Assembly: GCA_964602485.1 (NCBI GenBank)
Contig: CAZRQU010000012.1
Coordinates: 1-32,694, forward strand
Length of the DNA: 32,694 bases
Direction: 5' to 3'
Source: WJLG01 sp964602485
GTDB lineage: Bacteria; Patescibacteriota; Patescibacteriia; Patescibacteriales; WJLG01
Part shown: positions 22,843 to 29,686 of the stretch, piece by piece
How the letters are laid out: each line of letters begins with the position of its first letter
Numbering within the stretch: position 1 is the first letter of the stretch
Notes under the pieces: model-generated
Seen by the model: only the letters and a program-made list of their open reading frames with translations
Database searches by the model: none
Told to the model about the DNA's origin: nothing
Position numbers and translations under genes: made by a program

Positions 22843-23862
22843 TCAATCACTATCTTCTCTTAAAAGTCCATCTATCAAAGGCTTGGCATTTTCCGGAGAT
22901 GAACTATTTTTAAGTAAAAAGAAAGTAGCTGTTCGCAAAGAAGTCCAGTCACTATAATTCTTTATCCTTTTTTCAAGATCGTCATTAAGTTCCATTTTCA
23001 TATAGCCCAAATACTTCTCCAAGAACAGATCTTTCATTCTGGATACGAAATCGACATCTTCTATTTTCCTGGAACCCATATAACCGAATTGTTGCAAAAA
23101 ACAACCGATATCCCGAGCATGATCCGAAACACACAGATCATTAAAATCTATAACCGCTAATTTCTTTTCCCCCACTCTGATCATATTCTCCGGATGGGCA
23201 TCGCCGTGCACTAGCCATCTCTTTTTTGTAGAATTCAAAAAACCCTCCTCTTGCCTTATGAAATTATTGTATAGATTCTTGTAGATCGGATAATAATGCG
23301 GATATTTCAGTTCTATGGAACGCAATATCTTTTCTTTGCCAGGAATGGCTGTTTTGATACGGCTGTTCTTCTGATTGAAATTGCCGATATTGTCAGCTGG
23401 CAACTTATGCAACTTGGCGAACCAAGCAGCTACCTGCGGTATGGTCTTTTCTATTTCCGATAATCGGTTCTCTCTTATGAAATAATAAAAGTTCCTCCCT
23501 TTGGCTCCTCGGTAAAAAGTGGCCTTGAATTTCTGAGAATAAAAAAGAGGATGAGGAACGGTCAATAAACTGTAGCCAAACCCACTATCCCAAAGATATT
23601 TAAGAGCAGAATAAAGATTCTTGCGCGGTTCACAGGAATGAGCCGAACAAAATATCGGCAATTCCTTTACCTTGCCTTCCTTGTCAATGAACTGGGTCCT
23701 ATACTCTATGACCACATGGTAGGTCTGATCCCAAACATGGTCTTTTCTAGGCTTTATTCTTATCTTCTTTATCCGAACAAAATCAGGATATTGGGGCAAT
23801 ACCTTCTTCTTAAAAAGTTGCTCGACATAATCTATATCGAAAAGTTGATGAATTATATTCAT
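22843..23862 (-). CDS. APH/choline-kinase-like phosphotransferase
   Basis: A 339-residue protein with the aminoglycoside phosphotransferase fold. The catalytic loop is WLVHGDAHPENMI (about 215-228) and the metal-binding segment is LAVIDFNDLCVSDHARDIGCFL, both typical for the family (H-G-D-x-x-x-x-N and I-D-F/W). The N-lobe is divergent, with KPRKDHVWDQTYHVVIEY as a likely beta-sheet segment. The family includes kinases for aminoglycosides, choline, homoserine and sugars such as maltose. Within a cluster with glgA and GH57, a sugar kinase is the most attractive guess, but the protein is shorter than known maltokinases and the substrate is unknown. It is preceded by a 96-base gap after the GH57 gene. 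Confidence 0.75.
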   Translation of the reverse strand: MNIIHQLFDIDYVEQLFKKKVLPQYPDFVRIKKIRIKPRKDHVWDQTYHVVIEYRTQFIDKEGKVKELPIFCSAHSCEPRKNLYSALKYLWDSGFGYSLLTVPHPLFYSQKFKATFYRGAKGRNFYYFIRENRLSEIEKTIPQVAAWFAKLHKLPADNIGNFNQKNSRIKTAIPGKEKILRSIELKYPHYYPIYKNLYNNFIRQEEGFLNSTKKRWLVHGDAHPENMIRVGEKKLAVIDFNDLCVSDHARDIGCFLQQFGYMGSRKIEDVDFVSRMKDLFLEKYLGYMKMELNDDLEKRIKNYSDWTSLRTATFFLLKNSSSPENAKPLIDGLLREDSD

Positions 23863-23958
23863 TTAGCGTATTGATTCCATGATCATATAGGCCGCCTAGT
23901 CTTCTGCTCCGGGATCAAGGGTCTAATTGATCGGTTGACTATTATTTTTCAAAAATCC

Positions 23959-25119
23959 CTAACTGGGCTTCCAATAATACGTCCAGTGTTTTTCCCAAAC
24001 CAAATGTTTTATATCCAAATATAATTTTTCAGCGTCTATTTTAACTTGTCTGGTAGTAACATCATCCAACGACCTTATAGCTCTTACCAATTCATTCGTT
24101 CCTCTCTCCACCTGGTCAGGACTCCAGGCATAAGGTCCAAAAACCGGGGTAAAATCTTTTTCCGACGCCCACCAAAAAGTACAGCTGGCCAATCCTCTGA
24201 CCAAATGCCAGCGGGCCCAATTATAGTTTCTATCCTTTTTGAATTTATCCACTATATCATAGGCCAGATTAGCCAATTCCCATATCTTTTCTTGTATCTC
24301 ATTACCTTTATGGTACCACAGATAATAAGAATTGCCATTCTTCAATTCTTCCTCTGTTGACTCCCAGCTTGAAGGAACGAGATCAGCCGGTTTGGGCCTC
24401 CCCCCGTCATCTATAAATTCAGATATGATTTGAGTTTCCAGATCTTTCCTTTTCAAAAGATCCTCAAAATCTCCCGGCTGATCCTTGTGCCTCAAGCCAT
24501 AAAGCTCACCGTCTGTTCCGGTTATGAAGAGTCCTTTTTCTTCGGGATTCTCTTTGATGAATGTCGGGAAAAAACAAGAAGAATATTTTCTAGATCTAAA
24601 AACCACCTTCAGTCCACTGGATTTGTCAGAATAAATCTGATCAAAGTCAACTTCCCCTAATCTGCCGGTCAATGATATCTCGTCTAGTATGATCCATTCA
24701 AATCCCATCTTCTTCACTATTCTAGCCGCTTCTTTTCCATAGGCCATCTCCGGAAAGAAGAATCCTCGAAGCTTAAGATCATGGCCGAAATTCTTCTTTA
24801 ATATATCTATATCCTCCTCTATTTGTTTCTTTATCTCTTTCTGCGGGATCAAGGGAAGCAAAGAATGATAAGAAGCCGAACCAACCAGTTCCAACTGCCC
24901 TTTTTTCACCAACCTCTTGAGTCTTTCCACTAGATCACCATAGCCAAGTTGTTTCCAGCGAAGCACTAAACAACCGGTAATATTCATAGTTATCCTTATC
25001 TTAGGGTGCTCCTCCAGGGCTCGGCAGATACGCTTATAACTCTCTTCTGTTGCCTCTTCTATTATGTAACTATCTGCATTAGCCAGTTGGTATATATGGA
25101 AAAAATTTATCCATTTCAT
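23959..25119 (-). CDS. Glycoside hydrolase family 57 protein (alpha-amylase/glucanotransferase type)
   Basis: A 386-residue GH57 enzyme, retaining, acting on alpha-glucans. The nucleophile is E124 in GFFFPEMAYGKEA and the acid/base is D203 in FITGTDGELYGLRH. The first family motif (normally H-x-H-Q-P) appears as FFHIYQL, so the second His and the Pro are replaced. The C-terminal helical part has WARWHLVRGLASCTFWWAS, typical for the family. No signal peptide is visible, so it is cytosolic and probably works on stored glucan. It begins one base after the glgA-2 stop, pointing to translational coupling. It is shorter than GH57 branching enzymes (over 500 residues), so amylase or glucanotransferase is more likely. 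Confidence 0.85.
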   Translation of the reverse strand: MKWINFFHIYQLANADSYIIEEATEESYKRICRALEEHPKIRITMNITGCLVLRWKQLGYGDLVERLKRLVKKGQLELVGSASYHSLLPLIPQKEIKKQIEEDIDILKKNFGHDLKLRGFFFPEMAYGKEAARIVKKMGFEWIILDEISLTGRLGEVDFDQIYSDKSSGLKVVFRSRKYSSCFFPTFIKENPEEKGLFITGTDGELYGLRHKDQPGDFEDLLKRKDLETQIISEFIDDGGRPKPADLVPSSWESTEEELKNGNSYYLWYHKGNEIQEKIWELANLAYDIVDKFKKDRNYNWARWHLVRGLASCTFWWASEKDFTPVFGPYAWSPDQVERGTNELVRAIRSLDDVTTRQVKIDAEKLYLDIKHLVWEKHWTYYWKPS

Positions 25120-25120
25120 A

Positions 25121-26623
25121 TCATTTCAACTTCTTATGACCATTATCCTTGATTATCTTTTTATAGAGCTTGATATACTTCTTAGCTGGTATCGACCAAT
25201 CATTGGCCTGCGCCATTACTCTTCTTACTAATTTATCCCACCTTCTTTCATCTCCGTTGTAATTCTCCATAGCTCTGATTATGCAACCAAAAAGATGGAA
25301 TTCATCAAAATGAGAAAAGACGAAACCGGTGCCTTTGCCCGTGTTAGGATTATAATTGGCCACTGTGTCGCTCAATCCTCCCACTTTTCTGACTATTGGC
25401 ACGCTTCCATACCTCATGGCTATCATTTGATTTATGCCACAAGGCTCATAATTGGAAGGTAGAACGAAAAAATCAGAAGCCGCGTAGAACAAAGTCTCAT
25501 ACTTTTGGTTCTCTTCGTGAGAGGTTAGGGCTACGAATTTCTTGGGATATTTCTTTTTCATCTTTTTAAAAACGGAAAGATAATCTTTAACATCACAAGA
25601 CCCGGCCATAACTATCTGAACATTCATCATAGACATCAGCCTATCCAATATAAGTACTATCAGATCAAAGCCTTTTTGAAAAGTCATTCTTGAAGTGGAG
25701 CACAACATCGGTATATCCTTATTGACCGTCAAATTAAATTCCTTTTGAAGATATTCCTTGTTCACGCCCTTGGCTTCTCGACTATCTACATCATAATTCT
25801 TCTTCAATCCAGGATCATTGACCGGATTCCAAGCTTCATAATCTATACCATTGACTATGCCAAATAATCTATCTTCTCGATTGGATAATATCCTGTGCAG
25901 ATCCTGTCCGAAATCCTTGGTCATTATCTCATCCCTGTAAGTTTCAGAAACAGTACTGATGGCGTCGGCGGAGAGAATAGCTCTTTTGGCGAAATTCACA
26001 TATTCAACATCCTCATCTTCCAAATGAGGCAGGCGGCCGCGGCCGTCATCTCTCTTTTCCGGCGGGATCTCCCACCAATTTCGGCCAAGCTGGAATATAA
26101 GATTATGTATAGTGTAGATGGTCTTAGCCTTCTTCAATGTTTTGGAATATTGAAAATCCGTCTTTAAATAATAAGGGATCAATCCGGTCTGCCAATCATG
26201 ACAATGTATGATATCTGCTTCATATTTCAATAAAGAAAGAAGTTTTAAAGCGGCCACATCAAAGACAAGGAACCTGGCATTCTCATGACTGGAACCATAC
26301 AAAGTCTTTCTTTTGGAAAAATATTTACTGCTTTCTATAAAGTAAACCGGCGTTTTACCATTTAAAAAACCCTGCCAAAAATTGATCATCACCGAATCCT
26401 CGGAGTTCAATCTCACTTTGACATCCCTATATATAAGATCGAGTTTATACTTTTTCTTGTCTATTACCTGCCCGTACAAAGGAGTTATACAGATAACCTC
26501 TTGACCGGCCTTGTTCAAAGCTTCCGGCAAACTTCTGGCAACATCCGAAAGACCGCCCGATTTGGAAAAGGGCGTAAGCTCTGAGGATATTGAAACTATT
26601 TTCAATTTTTTATTAGAGGGCAT
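25121..26623 (-). CDS. glgA: Glycogen/starch synthase, GT5 family (copy 2)
   Basis: A 500-residue GT5 glucan synthase. The N-terminus has IVSISSELTPFSKSGGLSD, with K21 in KSGGL at the donor-phosphate position, then IIHCHDWQTGLIPYYL and TIYTIHNLIFQ. The C-terminal domain has CSTSRMTFQKGFDLIV, IVMAGSCDVKDY and PSNYEPCGINQMIAMRYGSVPIVRKVGGLSDTV. Compared with copy 1 it has an additional segment rich in Arg/Glu around 200-220 (PPEKRDDGRGRLPHLEDED). ATG at 26621-26623 is preferred over a TTG two codons upstream. It starts two bases after the ruvC stop and runs directly into GH57. Two different GT5 enzymes in one operon suggest a division of labour, such as initiation versus elongation. Confidence 0.92.
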   Translation of the reverse strand: MPSNKKLKIVSISSELTPFSKSGGLSDVARSLPEALNKAGQEVICITPLYGQVIDKKKYKLDLIYRDVKVRLNSEDSVMINFWQGFLNGKTPVYFIESSKYFSKRKTLYGSSHENARFLVFDVAALKLLSLLKYEADIIHCHDWQTGLIPYYLKTDFQYSKTLKKAKTIYTIHNLIFQLGRNWWEIPPEKRDDGRGRLPHLEDEDVEYVNFAKRAILSADAISTVSETYRDEIMTKDFGQDLHRILSNREDRLFGIVNGIDYEAWNPVNDPGLKKNYDVDSREAKGVNKEYLQKEFNLTVNKDIPMLCSTSRMTFQKGFDLIVLILDRLMSMMNVQIVMAGSCDVKDYLSVFKKMKKKYPKKFVALTSHEENQKYETLFYAASDFFVLPSNYEPCGINQMIAMRYGSVPIVRKVGGLSDTVANYNPNTGKGTGFVFSHFDEFHLFGCIIRAMENYNGDERRWDKLVRRVMAQANDWSIPAKKYIKLYKKIIKDNGHKKLK

Positions 26624-26625
26624 AA

Positions 26626-27102
26626 TCAAATATAATTAAAAGCGCAAATAGCCGCAGCCAAAGCGTCGGCGGCATCGTCGGGCTTGGGTATCTCATCTAG
26701 ACCCAAGAGCATCTTGACCATCTTTTGAACTTGAGCCTTGCCAGCCTTACCATAAGTGGATATTGATTGTTTTATCTGCAAAGGAGTAAATTCCGCCACT
26801 GGCAGGCCATTCTCTTTTATGGTCAAAAGAACTACTCCTCTTGCCTGCCCGACCATCAAGGCTGTTTTAGCATTTTTGCAAAAAAATAACTCCTCGACCG
26901 CCACTAAGCCAGGCTTGAATTGCTTTATTATCTTGTTAAGATCATTATGCAAAGAATATATCCTTTCCGATAATTCCGTTTTAGCTGCTGTCCTTATCGA
27001 CCCATAAGCCAAACATCTCATTTTTCCACCAGGAAGCTTTTCTATTATCCCGTAACCGGTATCAGCTATGCCGGGATCGATCCCAAGAATTATCTTTTTC
27101 AT
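26626..27102 (-). CDS. ruvC: Holliday junction endonuclease RuvC
   Basis: A 158-residue RuvC resolvase that cuts Holliday junctions symmetrically. The four catalytic carboxylates are visible: D9 in ILGIDPGIADTGYG, E70 in VAVEELFF, and D143 and D146 in KPDDAADALAAAI. ATG at 27100-27102 is chosen because the family begins just before the first Asp; an upstream TTG would add ten unmatched residues. yebC precedes it, the classic order, but ruvA and ruvB do not follow. Instead glgA-2 begins two bases after the stop, so recombination and glucan genes share a transcript here. Confidence 0.95.
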   Translation of the reverse strand: MKKIILGIDPGIADTGYGIIEKLPGGKMRCLAYGSIRTAAKTELSERIYSLHNDLNKIIKQFKPGLVAVEELFFCKNAKTALMVGQARGVVLLTIKENGLPVAEFTPLQIKQSISTYGKAGKAQVQKMVKMLLGLDEIPKPDDAADALAAAICAFNYI

Positions 27103-27158
27103 TGCTTTATCGCTACATCGCTCTATTGTCAAAAAGACAAAAATAGAACAATGAAATT

Positions 27159-27884
27159 TTAAACATCCACATTGGTGTAATAATCGGAAACATCATCCAA
27201 GTCCTCCAACGCCTCTATGAACTTCTCTATCTTTTGCTTATCATCATCTGGCACGGTTTGAACGCTTTTAGCCACATATTCTATATCAGCAGACTCGGTT
27301 TCTATGCCCTTATTGTCAAAATATACTTTAAGATCAGCTAAAGAAGACATAGGGGTATAGATAGTAATTCCTTCTTCTTCCCTAATAATATCCTCTACAC
27401 CCTGCTCTATTAATTCAAGCTCGACTTCTTCATTATCAAGACCTCCCTTTTCAGCGTTCTCTTTATTTATCCTGACTACTCCTTTTTTATCAAAATTCCA
27501 CATCACTGACCCTAATGATCCTCCATACTTAGAAAATATATGCCTAATATCCGAAGCGCTGCGATTCTTGTTGTCGGTAAGGCTTTTTATTATGAATTGG
27601 CTATTAGCCGGCCCAATACCTTCATAATATAACTCCTCTATCTGCGCTCCTTCCAACTCTCCGGTACCTCTTTTAACGGCCTTTTCTATATTGTCTTTGG
27701 GCATATTGACCGACCTTGCCCTATCTATGGCCACTCTTAAAGAAAAATTGGTTTCTGGATCCCCTCCTTTTTCTCTGGCCGCTATGGTTATAACATTGGC
27801 CATTTTGGTGAAGATCTTCCCCCTTTTGGCATCATTAGCCTCTTTTTGTCTATGGGTAGTTGCCCACTTCGAATGTCCTGACAT
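27159..27884 (-). CDS. yebC: YebC/PmpR family protein (translation factor/regulator)
   Basis: A 241-residue YebC/TACO1 family protein. The family N-terminus MSGHSKWATTHRQKEANDAKRG is nearly canonical, followed by IFTKMANVITIAA, VNMPKDNIEKAVKRGTG, YEGIGP and NKNRSASDIRHIFSKYGG with SVMWNF. Older work describes members as transcription regulators; newer work places them at the ribosome, helping with proline-rich or difficult sequences. The length (usually 235-250) is normal. It leads the run yebC-ruvC-glgA-2, with ruvC 56 bases downstream of its stop. A promoter with TTGATT-17-TATTCT lies about 140 bases upstream. Confidence 0.95.
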   Translation of the reverse strand: MSGHSKWATTHRQKEANDAKRGKIFTKMANVITIAAREKGGDPETNFSLRVAIDRARSVNMPKDNIEKAVKRGTGELEGAQIEELYYEGIGPANSQFIIKSLTDNKNRSASDIRHIFSKYGGSLGSVMWNFDKKGVVRINKENAEKGGLDNEEVELELIEQGVEDIIREEEGITIYTPMSSLADLKVYFDNKGIETESADIEYVAKSVQTVPDDDKQKIEKFIEALEDLDDVSDYYTNVDV

Positions 27885-28193
27885 AACTTTTGGCGCACTC
27901 GAATCTATAAATAATAACTCAGATCAAGTCTTGTTAGATGAAACTTATAAACTCAAGCGTCTTTTAATATAAAAAAACGACATAACTTATTAATGACTGT
28001 CGCTTTACAACTGATTTCTTTGATAAATTCAGAATACCACAAAGAAAGACAAAAATCAATCTTTTTAACACTAATATAAGAAAATATTTGCTTATATTAA
28101 ATAAAGTTAATTGCTCCGACCCTAAGTCATTAAACCGCTCTAAAAGGAGGGCGGGATATATCGGCATCCAACTTAACACCGAATCTTCGATAT
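27885..28193 (-). other. Gene-free leader region of yebC
   Basis: No credible gene lies here; a 71-codon open frame (27964-28179) has no family match and atypical composition. The region contains a promoter candidate (28031-28059) and a weak hairpin at 27977-28003 (GCGACA/TGTCGT) followed by seven T on the minus strand, which could be a terminator or leader control site. Near 28110-28150 is a GC-rich patch with GTCGGAGCAATTAAC; a similar string, CTCGGAGCAGTTGAC, occurs on the minus strand of the rel/rpsU spacer. Confidence 0.45.
28031..28059 (-). promoter_or_regulatory. Candidate promoter of the yebC operon
   Basis: TTGATT (28054-28059), 17-base spacer, TGG-TATTCT (hexamer 28031-28036) with a TGn extension. 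It points to yebC with a leader of about 140 bases. Confidence 0.5.
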
Positions 28194-28200
28194 AAAAAAT

Positions 28201-28226
28201 GGGTTGCCCAAATATGCGAGCAACCC
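28201..28226 (-). terminator. Terminator of the 98-residue gene / 3' structured RNA
   Basis: Perfect stem GGGTTGC/GCAACCC with a 12-base loop, followed on the minus strand by ATTTTTTAT. Confidence 0.88.
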
Positions 28227-28421
28227 AATAGATCGTTTTTCAACGATCAAGACCAGTTTGCCTGACCTTTATCTCCGTATTCTCTTCAAATGCATATTTT
28301 GGTCATTTGATCACCTAAAAGATGTTTGTGAACATCTTCGGCGCGAAACGGTCGCTTTAAGGTCAATTACCCTTAAAGCAAAGGTCCAAGCGCGGGGTAA
28401 GATCCGCCTGTCTTGATCTAT
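28227..28421 (-). ncRNA. Putative structured RNA or 3' UTR with long-range closing stem
   Basis: Between the stop of the 98-residue gene and its terminator, about 200 bases carry no credible gene but many pairings. A long-range stem joins 28408-28418 to 28245-28256 (11 pairs, one bulge). Inside are perfect hairpins at 28354-28379 (9 pairs, GCTTTAAGG/CCTTAAAGC) and 28319-28338 (8 pairs, loop of 4). At 28231-28248 is a 7-pair hairpin whose minus-strand loop is GAAA; it competes with the outer stem. No own promoter is evident, so the RNA is probably made as the tail of the upstream transcript. I do not recognise a known RNA family. Confidence 0.5.
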
Positions 28422-28436
28422 TTAAAACGAGCTTTA

Positions 28437-28733
28437 TCAACAAAAAACATTTTGCTGGTCTTTTTTATAGCCATGTTCTTGAGCCAAAGATCTTATCTCT
28501 TCGGTTGAACTTTGACTAAGGTCAAGATCCTTGGCCTCTATCAACCAAAGGGTCATATCGGCCAATTCATCATGTTCGTGCCAATTTTGTTCTTGTTTTC
28601 TTAAACAAGAAACCAGATGGTCCACGAAACCATGAATAAATTCAAGACTTTTGCCATTCATTTGAGCTAATTCTTCATTGTTCAGAACCGGCACCACGCC
28701 TACATCAGAAACTACGAATACTGCATCTTCCAT
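28437..28733 (-). CDS. Hypothetical protein, 98 residues, orphan
   Basis: A 98-residue, acidic, soluble-looking protein that I cannot assign. It begins EDAVFVVSDVGVVPVLNNEEL, has a central helical part with several His and Trp (FIHGFVDHLVSCLRKQEQNWHEHDELADMTLWLI in two pieces, about 33-66) and a polar tail ending in FC. It has no signal peptide, membrane helix or metal motif. It is likely real because of a strong ribosome binding site AAGGAG (28742-28747), eight bases before the ATG, rare in this window. The ribosome binding site lies in the palindrome CCTTTTAAGG. Its transcript must pass the hairpin terminator at 28766-28796, since no promoter fits in the 32 bases between. That implies attenuation control or ndk read-through. 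Confidence 0.6.
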   Translation of the reverse strand: MEDAVFVVSDVGVVPVLNNEELAQMNGKSLEFIHGFVDHLVSCLRKQEQNWHEHDELADMTLWLIEAKDLDLSQSSTEEIRSLAQEHGYKKDQQNVFC

Positions 28734-28765
28734 ACGACAAACTCCTTAAAAGGTGAAAGAACGAA

Positions 28766-28796
28766 AAAGCCACTTCCTTTTTTTGGAAGTGGCTTT
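28766..28796 (-). terminator. Intrinsic terminator / possible attenuator before the 98-residue gene
   Basis: A perfect 12-pair stem AAAGCCACTTCC/GGAAGTGGCTTT with loop A7 is followed by TT and more T-rich sequence on the minus strand. Its first arm can pair instead with TTTGGAAGTGGTTT inside the upstream 31-codon ORF (28830-28843) over 14 positions, including one G-U. That would prevent the hairpin. Confidence 0.85.
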
Positions 28797-28819
28797 ACTA
28801 TTTGAATTCTATGTATCTT

Positions 28820-28915
28820 CTATCCTGTTAAACCACTTCCAAAGGCGCCGACAACTACGACGACCAACAATACGACTACGACATTAATTCTGTTTTGGAT
28901 AGTGGTTTTATTCAT
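28820..28915 (-). CDS. Leaderless 31-codon ORF, valine-rich (leader peptide or small membrane protein)
   Basis: The ORF encodes MNKTTIQNRI, then NVVVVLLVVVVVGAF and GSGLTG before a TAG stop. Nine of the eleven residues 12-22 are valine, the others leucine. The predicted transcription start at 28917 is two bases before the ATG, so the mRNA would be leaderless. Two readings are possible. As a leader peptide, ribosomes pausing at the Val run would free the segment GGAAGTGGTTT (codons 26-29) to pair with the terminator arm; normal translation would cover it. As a small protein, the Val/Leu stretch would be a short membrane helix, like small hydrophobic toxins or subunits. No Shine-Dalgarno sequence exists. 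It is too short for homology-based support. Confidence 0.5.
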   Translation of the reverse strand: MNKTTIQNRINVVVVLLVVVVVGAFGSGLTG

Positions 28916-28923
28916 ATGATAAT

Positions 28924-28953
28924 ATTATATACTTTATTCCTTGATGCCGTCAA
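28924..28953 (-). promoter_or_regulatory. Promoter for the 31-codon ORF and 98-residue gene
   Basis: TTGACG (28948-28953, inside the ndk 3' end), 18-base spacer, TATAAT (28924-28929). The predicted start is at 28917. Confidence 0.6.
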
Positions 28954-29545
28954 TATTAACATCATAAAGTATCTTTTCCATCAAATGATTATAACTGACA
29001 AGCTCCTCTTCTCTAAACCATATAGGTATCTCTTTAGAGGCCTCTTCGGCTGATCCTGAAGCATGAATAAGGTTTCGAACGCTTCTCTGGTCAACGTCAG
29101 CCAAAGCATAAGAATCCAGTGTAAGATCACCACGGATAGTGCCGACATCAGATGTCAAAGGCTCAGTCCCGCCGGTTATCTTGCGGCAAAGAGCAACCGC
29201 GCTGTTACCTTCCCAAACCATACAAACTACCGGTCCGGAAGAAAGATATTTAGCATTGGCCTTAAGTACCGCCCAACCATTATCCTTATTGGTTTTGTAT
29301 GGAGATTTCATTCCCTTCTTTTCATAAGAAGCTCTGGCTTTTTCTCCAACAGATTCTATCCATTCATCACCTCCAACCTCATAATAATGTTTAACGGCAA
29401 AATCCTCACTCGGGATCATTATCTTCAAACCGACCAACTTAAGACCGGTTCGTTCATATCTTCTAATGATCTCACCGATCAATGATCTTTGGACTCCATC
29501 AGGCTTAACGATGATCAAAGTCCTTTCTTTTCTTGAATCGTTCAT
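28934..29545 (-). CDS. ndk: Nucleoside diphosphate kinase, extended form
   Basis: A 203-residue NDK that transfers the gamma-phosphate between NTPs and NDPs through a phosphohistidine. Visible marks are the nucleotide site TLIIVKPDGVQRSLIGEII with K14, the region GPVVCMVWEGNSAVALCRKITGGTEP, TIRGDL, and the catalytic H161 in RNLIHASGSAEEASKEI (family form NxxHGSD). The usual length is 130-150. The extra residues are mostly an insertion at about 55-100 (GGDEWIESVGEKARASYE and onwards) and a short one at about 145-155, plus a C-terminal tail. The active site replaces Gly-Ser-Asp after His by Ala-Ser-Gly. A promoter sits upstream. No dedicated terminator is seen before the hairpin at 28766. Confidence 0.92.
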   Translation of the reverse strand: MNDSRKERTLIIVKPDGVQRSLIGEIIRRYERTGLKLVGLKIMIPSEDFAVKHYYEVGGDEWIESVGEKARASYEKKGMKSPYKTNKDNGWAVLKANAKYLSSGPVVCMVWEGNSAVALCRKITGGTEPLTSDVGTIRGDLTLDSYALADVDQRSVRNLIHASGSAEEASKEIPIWFREEELVSYNHLMEKILYDVNIDGIKE

Positions 29546-29607
29546 ATCGATCTTTTAAAAAAGACTAGCTGTTGAACTAATCATTATTAATTATTTATCT
29601 TGCCTCT

Positions 29608-29635
29608 ATTATAACTAAAATTAGGATTTTTGCAA
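29608..29635 (-). promoter_or_regulatory. Promoter of ndk
   Basis: TTGCAA (29630-29635), 16-base spacer, TATAAT (29608-29613); predicted leader of about 55 bases. Confidence 0.6.
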
Positions 29636-29641
29636 GAAAAA

Positions 29642-29672
29642 AAGCCAAAAAACCTAAAAGGTCTCTTGGCTT
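29642..29672 (-). terminator. Terminator of purF
   Basis: Outer stem AAGCCAA/TTGGCTT and inner stem ACCT/AGGT around a GAG/TTT internal loop, followed on the minus strand by a T-run. It lies 15 bases after the purF stop and just before the ndk promoter. Confidence 0.8.
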
Positions 29673-29686
29673 AACCAGCCTTGTGA

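Noticed and set aside
27964..28179. 71-codon minus-strand ORF before yebC
   Set aside because: No family match, contains the yebC promoter candidate and a terminator-like hairpin, and has no ribosome binding site.
28204..28416. 70-codon plus-strand ORF
   Set aside because: It begins with TTG inside the terminator hairpin and runs through the structured RNA on the opposite strand; no family match.
28820..28915. Classical ilv-type leader of a branched-chain amino acid operon
   Set aside because: The Val-rich ORF and alternative pairing fit, but no ilv or leu gene follows; kept only as an attenuator-like candidate.
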